In this document: one piece after another, positions 16,997 through 26,508 of the stretch
Numbering within the stretch: the stretch's first letter is position 1
Layout: every line of letters starts with the position of its first letter
DNA from: Oceaniferula spumae
GTDB lineage: Bacteria; Verrucomicrobiota; Verrucomicrobiia; Verrucomicrobiales; Akkermansiaceae
Direction: 5' to 3'
Assembly: GCF_042849255.1 (NCBI RefSeq)
Contig: NZ_AP026866.1
Coordinates: forward strand, 1,550,001-1,614,000
Length of the DNA: 64,000 bases
Notes under the pieces: model-generated
Database searches by the model: none
Told to the model about the DNA's origin: nothing
The model's input: the letters and a program-made list of their open reading frames with translations, nothing else
Translations under genes and position numbers: made by a program

Positions 16997-19063
16997 CTAG
17001 CGAACGCGATTAAAATCAATCACGCGAATGGCCCGAGGAGGAAGTGTGATGGTGATCGATTCTCCAGCCGTCACCTCTTTAGACAAACCTTCGGCATCCC
17101 CTTTGAGCGGAGATGCCACGCTGAATTTTGTTTTTGCTGCGACACTTGTTTTAGTAAGCCCATTTTCGCGATTCAGAGTAAATGTGAATTCCTTGGTTTC
17201 TTCACCAGGGTTATGCAGTGAAAGGTAGCCTTGGTCATCAGTCCAGCCGGTGAAACCATACACTTCCTTTTTCCTTGGATATCCACCGATCATGCGGGCG
17301 CGCTGGAATGTTGGGAACGCTTTGTGAACCCATTTGAGTCCTTCCGCGAGCACATCCCAGTCGGACTCACTCAGCTCCTTGGTGATCAGATACAACTCCA
17401 CGAAGCCAGTGCCACGCGAGAGGTTCATATACAGATAACGGCGGAATTCATCCGCACTCTCACCAGTGCTGGTCTTCTTCGGTTCATGATTGAACAGCGA
17501 GTGGATGGGGAACTGGGTGTTATCATGCTTCTCGGCGAAGAGCCTGTAATAAATGCCATCACGATAAACCAGCTCGTCCGTGCGGCCTGAGCCGCGGGCT
17601 GCATCGCCAGCGTTGATCATCCACACGGCATCCACCGACTGCAGCCACCAAGGACTGAGGTAGGCACCGTTGGAAATGGTGATGTAAACGTCTGGGTTCG
17701 CTTCCGCCATCTTCGCGAAAATCGCCATCAAGCGCTCAGTGCCGAGGCTCAAGTAGAGTTCTTTGGCTTCGTCGTATTTGTTAGCATTGAGTTCTTCTTC
17801 GCCTCCTTTAAATCCTTCAATGTCGAAATTGCGGGCTCTGAGGTGGCCGAAAAGACCGTCAAGTTTGAAGTAGGAAACAGGGCTTCCCGCAAGTTCAGTC
17901 ATGCGTTTTTCCAAGCTGCTCATGTATTGCTCACCGATCAATGACATCCATGGATCGAGGGTTTTCCAACCTGCTTTTTTCATGGCAGGGATGGCGGGCT
18001 GACCTCCAAAGTTACAACCTGGGCTGACCCATAAGCCGAGTTTTGACTTCGCCTTGGCGATTGCTTCACGGCTTGATTTGAAGTCTTCTTCGAACTTGTT
18101 GTTTTTCGGCCAGACACCGGTTTTCGACCAGTCGGCCTTAGAGTTTTGCCAGCCATCATCGATGACATAAGCGGAGAGCGGAGGAACTCCACGTTTCACA
18201 ACAAGCTCATCGTTGACCTTATTGACGCTGCTAACAAAGCCTTTTGAATCGACCTTCTTGTGAAAGTCGAACCAGGAATTGTATTGAGTCTGAAGGCGGA
18301 GAGGACGAATGCGGACGGTGTCGATGTATTCAAAGAACGCATCTTTAAGGAAACGGGTATCATCGGCGACTCCCATTACGGCCGGATAGCTGGACCAGGT
18401 GTCACCTTTTTTCAGAGCGGTCTTGGTCTTGTATCCGCAATAGAGCTTTCCATCTTTAGCATGATTGCGAGCAGCTGGGAATTCCGTGCCAAACCACATG
18501 CCAGATTCCTTGGTGTAGACTGGCTGGCCAAGTGGCGGCGTCCATTTTGCCGGTCCAAAGGCGAGAATATCGGTAGGGCGATAAGCCGTGTAGGCGTCGG
18601 CAATTCCGAGGTTTTCGATCTGAACCCCATTGAGGACAAGCTCTGACTGTGCAGTCACCTCGAGCTTTTTCCACAGCACCGGCTGATCACCTTTCACACC
18701 ATAGCGGACCACGACATTCAGCGGAATATCTTTGCCCGAAAGCACCAGTTCCTTTCCGCTCACTCCCTCCGCGGACCAATCCTTTGGTGTGCCTGCCTTA
18801 AAGTCAGCGCTGGTGACGGTTCTGGATTTTCCAGCGATCGAGTACGTCAGAGAAAACTCACCACTGTCCGCGTTTGGAATGGTCTTGTCCATTTCCGCAT
18901 TCTTCAGAGAAACGGTTTTCAATTGTCCGCCGTCATCTGAAATCGTGCGGCTGATGAGTTTGTTTCCGATGGTGAACTCGGCGGCTTCCGCTTGCGGTAG
19001 AAGAGAAACCGAGCTGGCGATCAGCACGAGACATGGGATGTGATAGAATGCGGATTTGAACAT
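16997..19063 (-). CDS. Secreted alpha-galactosidase-like glycoside hydrolase (GH36 type)
   Basis: 688 residues with a signal peptide (ending QAEA). The TIM-barrel signatures are YVIDDGWQNSKADW, KLGLWVSPGCNFGGQ and the nucleophile region YFKLDGLFGH (K-x-D), then a C-terminal beta-sandwich. These are marks of clan GH-D, close to GH36/GH27 alpha-galactosidases. An N-terminal beta-supersandwich (about 25-250) precedes the barrel, as in GH36. It would remove alpha-linked galactose (or a related sugar) from an exported substrate. It lies upstream of the isomerase-like gene on the same strand. Confidence 0.85.
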   Translation of the reverse strand: MFKSAFYHIPCLVLIASSVSLLPQAEAAEFTIGNKLISRTISDDGGQLKTVSLKNAEMDKTIPNADSGEFSLTYSIAGKSRTVTSADFKAGTPKDWSAEGVSGKELVLSGKDIPLNVVVRYGVKGDQPVLWKKLEVTAQSELVLNGVQIENLGIADAYTAYRPTDILAFGPAKWTPPLGQPVYTKESGMWFGTEFPAARNHAKDGKLYCGYKTKTALKKGDTWSSYPAVMGVADDTRFLKDAFFEYIDTVRIRPLRLQTQYNSWFDFHKKVDSKGFVSSVNKVNDELVVKRGVPPLSAYVIDDGWQNSKADWSKTGVWPKNNKFEEDFKSSREAIAKAKSKLGLWVSPGCNFGGQPAIPAMKKAGWKTLDPWMSLIGEQYMSSLEKRMTELAGSPVSYFKLDGLFGHLRARNFDIEGFKGGEEELNANKYDEAKELYLSLGTERLMAIFAKMAEANPDVYITISNGAYLSPWWLQSVDAVWMINAGDAARGSGRTDELVYRDGIYYRLFAEKHDNTQFPIHSLFNHEPKKTSTGESADEFRRYLYMNLSRGTGFVELYLITKELSESDWDVLAEGLKWVHKAFPTFQRARMIGGYPRKKEVYGFTGWTDDQGYLSLHNPGEETKEFTFTLNRENGLTKTSVAAKTKFSVASPLKGDAEGLSKEVTAGESITITLPPRAIRVIDFNRVR

Positions 19064-19147
19064 GGAATTATAAAAATAGGAATGATGGGCGAGCGCGATA
19101 TCCCCTACTGATATGGGGCATGGACTCCTGAGGAGATTGTAGTGCGG

Positions 19148-19179
19148 AAAAAAGGCAGCGACCGGAAATCGCTGCCTTT
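19148..19179 (-). terminator. Rho-independent terminator of the PEP-CTERM gene at 19213-19851
   Basis: On the minus strand an 11-bp stem AAAGGCAGCGA / TCGCTGCCTTT with a 7-nt loop (19151-19179) is followed by a run of T (19148-19150 and beyond). It lies 34 nt after the PEP-CTERM stop codon. Confidence 0.85.
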
Positions 19180-19212
19180 GATTGAAATAATAAGTTGGGT
19201 GTCGCCAGTTAA

Positions 19213-19851
19213 CTAGCGGCGACGGCGCAGGATGAGAGCCAGTCCGCCGAGGCCTAGCAGAGCCGTGCTGGACGGCTCGGGAACGGCGTTGAACTGAAAT
19301 TCCGTGAAGCCTGCACGGTCTCCGCCACCGCCACCATTACCTTCGAAGTTATCGGTGATAGTAACGCGCACGTATCGTGCATCGGTGACGAGAGTGCCCA
19401 GTGAGTAATCTTCCTGGGTCCCAGCGTTTTGAGTTGAGGTGAAACTGAAAACGGAAGAGTCATCAATATCTCCGAAGGTGTTATTCGTGGAGAAAACGAC
19501 GTTGAAGTCTTTGATCGAACTCTCATTTACGGTTGCTTTGTTCCATAAAGCTACCGCGTCTAGGGTGAATGTAGTGCCCAAGTCTAGATCAAAAACGATG
19601 GAGGGCGCATTTGCAAAGTAATCCGAGCCCCCACCAGCACCCGGCTGATTGGTGTTTACTTGACCGTTATTATTCAGCTCAGTGTTTCCATCGCTGGCAT
19701 TCGTAATGCCAGTAGCAGCAGAGGCAAATCCAGTAGTGCTAACAAGCGTTACATTGCCATCTGCGTGGACGAGTGCGGCGTGGGCACTTCCGGTTAGGAA
19801 GAGAGCGCCTGCCATCAGTGACAGGGCTGGGAGTGTAGTTTTGTTTTTCAT
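19213..19851 (-). CDS. PEP-CTERM protein with discoidin-like domain
   Basis: 212 residues with a signal peptide (ending GSAHAA). The body contains IVFDLDLGTTFTLDAVALWN and ARYVRVTITDNFEG, the pattern of an F5/8 type C (discoidin-like) sugar-binding beta-sandwich. The tail AVPEPSSTALLGLGGLALI plus RRRR is the PEP-CTERM exosortase signal. It probably binds a glycan at the cell surface. An element shared with the Verru_Chthon operon lies 70 nt upstream (19921-19952), and a clear terminator follows. Confidence 0.88.
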   Translation of the reverse strand: MKNKTTLPALSLMAGALFLTGSAHAALVHADGNVTLVSTTGFASAATGITNASDGNTELNNNGQVNTNQPGAGGGSDYFANAPSIVFDLDLGTTFTLDAVALWNKATVNESSIKDFNVVFSTNNTFGDIDDSSVFSFTSTQNAGTQEDYSLGTLVTDARYVRVTITDNFEGNGGGGGDRAGFTEFQFNAVPEPSSTALLGLGGLALILRRRR

Positions 19852-19920
19852 ACTAGTTTGTGGGTTGGTTTGTTTAATTAGTCGTCTGGATTTGTTATCA
19901 TGGATCGATAGGTGATTCTT

Positions 19921-19952
19921 GTCATGTCGGTAAAACTACCGACTCGTGTGGC
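19921..19952 (-). promoter_or_regulatory. Conserved upstream element (copy 1)
   Basis: A 32-bp element, 27 of 32 identical to the one at 30308-30339. It contains the inverted repeat GTCGGTA-4-TACCGAC (19926-19943). It lies 70 nt upstream of the PEP-CTERM start. Likely a regulator binding site or an RNA hairpin in the leader. Confidence 0.6.
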
Positions 19953-19976
19953 TGACCATCGGTAGCTAGGGCAGAT

Positions 19977-22769
19977 CTACTTCCAGGTCTTGAGATATTC
20001 CACGAGATCAGCGACGTCCTGAGCCTTTAGTCCCAATTGATCGGCCGAGAGCATCAGGGAATGTTTCATCGGCTTGACCGATTTGACACGGCTACGGGGA
20101 ATCGTTTGGGTGAGTCCGCCAGTGGACTTGATGATGACCGGATTGCCTTCACTGATGATCAGGCCTTGGACTTTCTTGCCGTCTTTGAGAAGGACGGTGT
20201 ATCCGCCAAAGCCATGCGCAATGTCAGCGGAGGGATCGATGATGCTGCGGGCGATGACGTCCTTGGTCTGGGTCTGCCCCCAGCCTTGGAGGAACGGTCC
20301 GTAGTCGGGACCGTTACCCTCGACCTGATGACACATGATACAACGCATCAAGGTATCCTTACCTCTCTTGGCATCACCAGTTAGAGCGAGCACATCTTTT
20401 GACGTGAATGAAGGTTTGTCCTTGGGGGCTGGAGCAAGCACTTCATTGACGACAATTTTAGCAGGGTCGTAGATACCGCGTTTTTTCAGTTCCGGCATGA
20501 GATCGAATTCTTTCCACGTTCCGGTGCCGAGGCGGAACAACCAGTAACGAGCTTCCTCTTTAACTGGCGAAGTATCGACTGCCAGCTCTAACATAGCATT
20601 GGCTGATGTCTGGTCGTCGATGAAGGCCAGGGACTCAACGGCAAACACTTTCTGCTTATGGCTGAGTTTCTTACTCATCGCGCGGGCCTTGAGATCACCC
20701 ACGGCAGCTGACGGCCAGAGACGCCATGTGATGCGGGCGAAGCTGTCTGACCAGTCCTCTGGGTTTTCAGAGCCGAGTTCTTTTTTCATGGCGAGCCAGA
20801 TTTCGTTCTCGTGGTTCTCTGCACCGAGGCCAATGGATTCGATGTAGTTCTTATCGTTGCCATCGTAGCTTTTCTCTTCGTAGCTCTTGGCCACCGCAGT
20901 GAGGATTTCGGTCGACTTGGCAGCAGGAAGTCCACGCATGGAAAGCGCCACGTCACGTCGGACAGCGCGGGATTGATCGGCGGCCTGTTTCTTAACATAA
21001 GGAAGGAAATCCTTATCGGCGCGCTGAAGTGCACGGTAGGCTGTCAGGCGGATTTCAGGGTTCTTGTCATCGAGCATAGCTACACATTTCTGCAGACCTT
21101 CGTCGCCAAGATGTGGCAGGAGCCAGATGGCGCGGGCTGCGACCCACTTGTTAGGGTGACTGAGTAGTTTCTCAACGGCGCTGAGCGATTTGGCACCGCC
21201 AGCTGCGAGGCCTTTGAAGCCGGAGTAACGAACGTTGATCGCGGGGCTGGAAAGCGCGGTAATTTGTCCCTCGGTGGTGTTGAAGTCCATCGCGGGGATG
21301 TTTGGTTTGAATCCTTTGGGCGCGATGCGATAGATGGCTCCTGAGCAGGAGTCATCGAGGTCGGCATGACCGCCGACACGACCATCAAACCAGTCTGAAA
21401 TATAGATGGCGCCGTCAGGGCCTACCGCCACGTCGGACGGGCGGAATTGTGTCGGGGACTCCTTGCCTTTCCAATTCTCATGACGCTCTTCTTTTTGATC
21501 GCGGATGATGAAGTCAGAACCAGCGAACTGACCTTCCGGGTTGGTGGTGCAGAAGTCTTGGCGGTCGAGTTTAAACGTAGCGCCGTTAGGCTCTGGCTGG
21601 TAGCCGAAGATGACGTTTTTACCCGCTTCAGCTGAGAGCAATAAGCCGTCCCATTTTTCTCCAAGAGCACCATTTTCGTAAAAAACAATACCTGTGGGCG
21701 AGCCTCCGCCGTAGATGTCACCGACATCGAATGTGCCTGGATCATCTTGACGCCAGTGAGCGCGGCCGTGATCTTGCCCTGGGCGCTTTTCTTGTTTCCA
21801 GGAGCGAGTTCCATAGCGGTTGAAGTATCCTGCGGTGCTGTATGGAAGCACGTAGGAAACGCGACAGGCTGGCGGGTCATCGTTGTCGTTTTGGAACAGG
21901 TCACCGAGTGAAGTGGTGGCGTGCTCGTAGGAGTTGCGATAGCCGTGACCGATGATCTCGGCATTGGTGCCGTCCGGATTCATCCTAACAGAGAAGCCGG
22001 ATGTCCAGATGAAACCGTCGTCACTTTTCTGACCCGCGACGCTGCGGTTGTCGACATACCATTCGCCACGGCCACCTTTGTAAGTGCCCCCCATGCGGAA
22101 GGTCTTGCCGGATTTATCGGTGAAGATGGCGCCGCAGTTGCCGTTGTTGAAATACCATTTCCCGTCAGGTCCGGCGGTCATGGAGTGTAGCGAGTGGTCG
22201 TGGTTCCCTGCATTGAATCCGGTAAGCAGGATTTCACGTTTGTCGACTTTGGGGTCGAACTTTAGGTCGCGGTTCATATCGGTGTAAACCAGCATGTGTG
22301 GTGGCTGGGCAACCACCACGACGTTATCGAAAACAGCCACGCCGAGTGGGGCGACGAGTTCTTTCTCTTGAACAAATGTGTGAGACTTATCGGCAACACC
22401 ATCGCCATCAGTATCCTCAATGACCACTATACGGTCACCACCGGGGCGACGACCTTCGTGGCGGCGATAGTTGACGCCCTCGGCAGCCCAGATGCGGCCC
22501 TTGGAATCGATATCAATGTTGGTGGGGTTATAAAGCAATGGGGATGTAGCCCAGCGGGTGACTTCGAGCCCCTCGGGAACTTTGAAGTATTCGAGGTCCA
22601 CATTACGTACGGCTTCTTTGGGTTTCCATGCGAGCTTGTCTTGGTCTGATTTCGCTGCATTAGGCTCGGCATCTACGGCACTGATCGAAATGATAGATAA
22701 CGCTAGAAAAATAGGAGTCAATTGCTGCCGGTGTAAGGTAATGGAGAGATAAGTTAGTCTGGATTTCAT
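19977..22769 (-). CDS. PVC-type membrane-bound dehydrogenase / c-type haem protein
   Basis: 930 residues with a signal peptide. The N-terminal half is a beta-propeller of the Piru_Ver_Nterm (TIGR02604) type: YFKVPEGLEVTRWATSPLL, DIDSKGRIWAAEGVNYRRH, GPDGAIYISDWFDGRVGGH. A HEAT-like helical region (about 540-770) follows, and the C-terminal domain (TIGR02603 type) binds haem through CIMCHQVEGNGPDYGP (CxxCH). These proteins are abundant in Planctomycetes and Verrucomicrobia and are thought to be periplasmic sugar dehydrogenases or electron carriers. Their substrates are mostly unknown. Cytochrome maturation genes of the ResB/CcsA type are at the right end of the window. Confidence 0.92.
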   Translation of the reverse strand: MKSRLTYLSITLHRQQLTPIFLALSIISISAVDAEPNAAKSDQDKLAWKPKEAVRNVDLEYFKVPEGLEVTRWATSPLLYNPTNIDIDSKGRIWAAEGVNYRRHEGRRPGGDRIVVIEDTDGDGVADKSHTFVQEKELVAPLGVAVFDNVVVVAQPPHMLVYTDMNRDLKFDPKVDKREILLTGFNAGNHDHSLHSMTAGPDGKWYFNNGNCGAIFTDKSGKTFRMGGTYKGGRGEWYVDNRSVAGQKSDDGFIWTSGFSVRMNPDGTNAEIIGHGYRNSYEHATTSLGDLFQNDNDDPPACRVSYVLPYSTAGYFNRYGTRSWKQEKRPGQDHGRAHWRQDDPGTFDVGDIYGGGSPTGIVFYENGALGEKWDGLLLSAEAGKNVIFGYQPEPNGATFKLDRQDFCTTNPEGQFAGSDFIIRDQKEERHENWKGKESPTQFRPSDVAVGPDGAIYISDWFDGRVGGHADLDDSCSGAIYRIAPKGFKPNIPAMDFNTTEGQITALSSPAINVRYSGFKGLAAGGAKSLSAVEKLLSHPNKWVAARAIWLLPHLGDEGLQKCVAMLDDKNPEIRLTAYRALQRADKDFLPYVKKQAADQSRAVRRDVALSMRGLPAAKSTEILTAVAKSYEEKSYDGNDKNYIESIGLGAENHENEIWLAMKKELGSENPEDWSDSFARITWRLWPSAAVGDLKARAMSKKLSHKQKVFAVESLAFIDDQTSANAMLELAVDTSPVKEEARYWLFRLGTGTWKEFDLMPELKKRGIYDPAKIVVNEVLAPAPKDKPSFTSKDVLALTGDAKRGKDTLMRCIMCHQVEGNGPDYGPFLQGWGQTQTKDVIARSIIDPSADIAHGFGGYTVLLKDGKKVQGLIISEGNPVIIKSTGGLTQTIPRSRVKSVKPMKHSLMLSADQLGLKAQDVADLVEYLKTWK

Positions 22770-22985
22770 AGATTGAGTTAATTGAGTGAAAAGTGGTTGA
22801 GGCGATCATGTTCGTGCACATTCATAAGCATCGATGATGTTGAACCGATGCGATGGATACACAGTTGTTCCCTCCGATCAGGTTTAGGGTAATCAAAACT
22901 GATTTCATTATTTGTTAGTGTCTAAATGGGTTAACGTAGCAGTGAGGCTTCGTGATAATATTCGCCGGAGTGGTTGAAACCGTAA

Positions 22986-25064
22986 TTACATCTTTTCCAA
23001 AAACAGCGAGTCCATCGATTGAACCCGCACATTTGTCGCATCTGTGATAGGTTCACCATTGTTCGGAGATTGTGCGCCCTTGATAAAGCGATAGCCTCCA
23101 GTGTAGTTCGGGAACAATTTGGTTAGATCGAAGGTGTAGGTATCAAAGGACGGATTGACGAGGATCACTCCGTTTTCGAACTCTCTGGCCATGGCCTGCG
23201 ATGCAGCGAGCAATTGAAGAGATTTGAATTCGACTCCGCCTTGGTTTTCAAATGTTAGATGCAGAGTGATTGTGTCTCCTTTTCCAGCACCAAGATCGCG
23301 GAAATAGAACCGCTGATTGATGAATCCTAGCGGACCGAATGTTCCGCCTAGATTATTAAAAAACGAATTATTCCTGATGGGGTTCGGATAATCTGGTAGC
23401 CCGTCAACCTTCGCTGTTAGGTAACGAGGAACGTCGAAATTTTTCACCTCTGGAACAAGCGAGCTTTCGGATTTCACATCACAGCTAACGACAATGTCTC
23501 CGGACGGACGAGGGATATCCTTGATGGTAAGCACAATCGGATCTGTGCTCTTCTTTCCATTTCCGTTGAGACGCAGAACACCTTTGTCATCCACAGTATA
23601 GCTTCCATCCTTAACCTCGACTTTGGAAAGGAACTCCTTTGTGAACGCTGCACCATCAAACAAATCTGGCGCGGAGTCTTCCACGCGAATCATCGGCCCA
23701 AGGGCCTTGCCCAGCCACTTGGGTTCATTCCGAACCCCTGCGGTTAATTCGTCGATAGGGGTGAATCGTTTCTTATCCTCGACCATGTAACGAGTGGCAA
23801 AAATATCGGCGCAAACAGACGCTCCGATGGCAAACCGGGAATATTGCGTCGCCTTAGGCAGATCGGCCTTTTCCTTATATTTGACCGCTGAAAAATTGAA
23901 CGGATACTTTTTTTCCCCAAATTTCTTCCAATAAGAAAAGTGATTGAGCGGCGTTGAAAAACTGCGAAAGGCATCGTGGTGGAAAGGGAAGCCCTCTGAC
24001 TCCATTCCGTTGAGAACGCCCACGGCCCGTTGATGTTTGATACCACTGGAATCGGATACCAGAACGAACTCAGGGCCTACTTTTTCACGCAGACTTGTTA
24101 GCCAGTCGATCATGCCATCACGCCAGACATGCTTGCCATCAACGATGCCTTCACCGTCTGCGATGCCATCGTTGTTCACATCCATATTTTTCATACGCGC
24201 CACCCAATACATGACGTCGAATGCAATGCCGCTGAAACCTTTCAGGTCGCCCTTTTCTGGATCGACCTTCGCGAGAATTTCTTCCACAAAATGATCCGAT
24301 GCCACCTTTCCATTGTCATCCTTCGGACAGGTCGTCGAGTGGTTGTAAAACCAGAGTCGGTTGTTTCCCCAGACGCTGCCAACAATCGGAGCGATATAGA
24401 TTCCCGCATCGCCGTAGTCCAAGGCCTTGGATGCATAATTGCCACGTTTGACCGTGATCTGGCCACCTTTTTTATCCACCGAAACAATGCTTGCATACTC
24501 GCACTTCGTCCAGTCGAGGCTTCCGTCCCTTTTGCGAGCAACGATGACCAGATCTTGTGGTGTGCTGGTATCCGTCTTCCGATCATAGAACCCTCTCTCG
24601 GAGAAAACCTTGATATCAGAGACGGTAAATTCCGTTGTTTCGGCAGGCACAGGTTTCTTGATGAACACACCTCGATGTAGCGCCCAATGCCCTGGGAAAT
24701 ATCTCTTCAGCACCTGCGGCTTGTCATGAGCCACACGAGCTTCTGCATTCAAATGCCAAATGAAGCTCACATCAGGATGCTCCTTCATATAGCGTTGCGC
24801 CCAATCGACACTCTGAGGTTTGATATCGATCTCCTCATTCCAAAACTTGCGGATGACTGCGGAGTGACCTTCGATGTCCTTGCTCCACGTTTCGTAACTG
24901 CGGTGGATCGGCCCGATCATCTCACCTCGAAAGGCGATCATCTGGGGAAATTCGCCGGAGAAGAGGACTTTCTTTTCTAACGATTCAGCCCCTTGGGTGC
25001 ATGGGGATAAAAAGAGAAGACTTGTTAGCAGGAAACGGGTTGGTGAGAATCTCATGGGATACAA
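22986..25064 (-). CDS. Secreted glycosidase-like protein of unknown specificity
   Basis: 692 residues with a signal peptide (MRFSPTRFLLTSLLFLSP from the second Met at 25055; the first Met at 25064 is also possible). The central part looks like a TIM barrel: GFSGIAFDVMYWVARM, DGMIDWLTSLREKVG, EFVLVSDSSG, and NGMESEGFPFHHDAF with an acidic residue at a catalytic-like spot. The C-terminal about 200 residues look like a beta-sandwich module. A calcium-like DVNNDGIADGEG loop is present. I do not recognise the exact family; putative glycoside hydrolase is the closest description. It could also be non-catalytic. Confidence 0.6.
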   Translation of the reverse strand: MYPMRFSPTRFLLTSLLFLSPCTQGAESLEKKVLFSGEFPQMIAFRGEMIGPIHRSYETWSKDIEGHSAVIRKFWNEEIDIKPQSVDWAQRYMKEHPDVSFIWHLNAEARVAHDKPQVLKRYFPGHWALHRGVFIKKPVPAETTEFTVSDIKVFSERGFYDRKTDTSTPQDLVIVARKRDGSLDWTKCEYASIVSVDKKGGQITVKRGNYASKALDYGDAGIYIAPIVGSVWGNNRLWFYNHSTTCPKDDNGKVASDHFVEEILAKVDPEKGDLKGFSGIAFDVMYWVARMKNMDVNNDGIADGEGIVDGKHVWRDGMIDWLTSLREKVGPEFVLVSDSSGIKHQRAVGVLNGMESEGFPFHHDAFRSFSTPLNHFSYWKKFGEKKYPFNFSAVKYKEKADLPKATQYSRFAIGASVCADIFATRYMVEDKKRFTPIDELTAGVRNEPKWLGKALGPMIRVEDSAPDLFDGAAFTKEFLSKVEVKDGSYTVDDKGVLRLNGNGKKSTDPIVLTIKDIPRPSGDIVVSCDVKSESSLVPEVKNFDVPRYLTAKVDGLPDYPNPIRNNSFFNNLGGTFGPLGFINQRFYFRDLGAGKGDTITLHLTFENQGGVEFKSLQLLAASQAMAREFENGVILVNPSFDTYTFDLTKLFPNYTGGYRFIKGAQSPNNGEPITDATNVRVQSMDSLFLEKM

Positions 25065-25094
25065 AGGAGTGTTGAATTTAGTTGGAAGGATGAC

Positions 25095-25826
25095 TTATGG
25101 TTTTTCCACGTCTTGTTTAGCTGGCTTTTTTTCTGCGATAAGAGAACGCGTCATCACTGTTCCCTCCGAGTTCCCTTTATAGATCACAAGAATTTCCTGC
25201 TCGTTTTCGGGAACTCTCCACACGGATGAAAAAATCAACTTTGCCGATTTCGGGTTGGAGGGATCCGCTAAATACAGTTTCACAGGAGAGCCGTTTGTTT
25301 CATTCCTTCCTCTGAAAACAAAAGTCGCATTTGTGGCGATGGTTTTCTGAAGTTTACCTGATTGGAACCCTATCGGTTGCCCTGTGAAATTGACAAGAAC
25401 CATGCAGGAATCCGGCCACTTACTGCTAGAGAAGGAACGCCCTACCCATTTCTCTTTTCCATTCGGTTTTTTCACTGACCACACCAAGATTTTCACTGGC
25501 AGTCCGTCGGCAGGAAGATTGAACGATAGTATTGGTAAAACCGGCTGGGGCGCATCTGGATCCAATGGGTTTTCATACAGTTCCAGTTTCCCCGCAGGGA
25601 CATGTATCGGCTGTGAGAATGTATTTTTGTTAAGCTGCAAAGGTTTGGTTTTCTTTTCTCCGGTGCGGATGTGAACTATACCATCGGAGCCGGTGGGAAC
25701 CGAAAAGGCAGCCAGACTGACCGCCACTTTTTGCGCGGTGCAGACGCCAGTGCCAAGGCAGCCTAACATGCAGAGCATTGTGATGACCTTCGTTTCCACT
25801 TGCTTGTAGTTATTGCACATAGGCAT
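25095..25826 (-). CDS. Secreted protein of unknown function, tandem paralogue B
   Basis: 243 residues from the first start; an alternative Met at 25778 begins a better signal peptide (MLCMLGCLGTGVCTAQ). No domain is recognised. It shares most of its length with the neighbouring gene: VSLAAFSVPTGSDGIVHIRT, GEKKTKPLQL, PAGKLELYE, LPADGLPVKILVWS, KWPDSCMVLVNFTG, FVFRGRNETNGSPVKLYL and SSVWRVPENEQEILVI. It appears to be a beta-rich exported protein. The stop of the upstream copy is 1 bp before this start, so the two are a translationally tight pair behind the Verru_Chthon gene. Confidence 0.85.
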   Translation of the reverse strand: MPMCNNYKQVETKVITMLCMLGCLGTGVCTAQKVAVSLAAFSVPTGSDGIVHIRTGEKKTKPLQLNKNTFSQPIHVPAGKLELYENPLDPDAPQPVLPILSFNLPADGLPVKILVWSVKKPNGKEKWVGRSFSSSKWPDSCMVLVNFTGQPIGFQSGKLQKTIATNATFVFRGRNETNGSPVKLYLADPSNPKSAKLIFSSVWRVPENEQEILVIYKGNSEGTVMTRSLIAEKKPAKQDVEKP

Positions 25827-25827
25827 C

Positions 25828-26496
25828 TTAATTTTCAGATTTTTTGGTTAGGAGAGAATGCATCGTGACGGTGCCATCTGATTGCCCTGGACGAATCACG
25901 AGAATCTCTTGGTGACTTTCAGGAACCTGCCATACCGAAGAAAATACGAGTTTCACTGATTCAGAATCAGCCGGATCGACAAAGTAAAGTTTCACCGGAG
26001 AACCTGTCTTTTCCTTTTCCCCTCTGAAGATAAATGTTCCCTCTGCCGGAATAGCCTTTCGAAGTTTACCTGATTCGATCTCTATGGCTTTCGAGGTGAG
26101 ATTAATGAGAACCATGCAGGACTTTGGCCATTTCCCACTGGAGTAGGCGCGGCCATGCCATGTTACTTTTTTATTCTCCCCTGATGTGGACCATATTAAC
26201 ACACGACAAGGCAGTCCGTCGGCAGGTAAATCGATCGAAATCAAAGGAACTTGAGCCACGGCCACAACGGGATCTAACACCGCCTTATACAACTCCAGTT
26301 TTCCAGTAGGGACTGCCATTGACGCTGAAAAGGAGTTTTTTCTGAGCTGGAGTGGTTTGGTTTTCTTTTCCGCCGTGAGAACGTGAACCATGCCATCGAA
26401 ATCACCGGGGACAGAGAAAGCGCCGATGCTCACCGATACCGGTTGTGCGGTGCATATGCCCAGTCCTAGGCTGAAAATTGCTATTGCTGATCTCAT
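25828..26496 (-). CDS. Secreted protein of unknown function, tandem paralogue A
   Basis: 222 residues with a signal peptide (MRSAIAIFSLGLGICTAQ). Clear paralogue of the next gene: VSIGAFSVPGDFDGMVHVLT, AEKKTKPLQLRKNSF, LPADGLPCRVLIWS, KWPKSCMVLINLTS, FIFRGEKEKTGSPVKLYFVD and SSVWQVPESHQEILVI. By eye about half the residues match. It starts 12 bp after the stop of the Verru_Chthon protein A gene. Function unknown. The conserved operon position suggests a role with the pilin-like protein. Confidence 0.85.
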   Translation of the reverse strand: MRSAIAIFSLGLGICTAQPVSVSIGAFSVPGDFDGMVHVLTAEKKTKPLQLRKNSFSASMAVPTGKLELYKAVLDPVVAVAQVPLISIDLPADGLPCRVLIWSTSGENKKVTWHGRAYSSGKWPKSCMVLINLTSKAIEIESGKLRKAIPAEGTFIFRGEKEKTGSPVKLYFVDPADSESVKLVFSSVWQVPESHQEILVIRPGQSDGTVTMHSLLTKKSEN

Positions 26497-26508
26497 GCTT
26501 GTTATTTG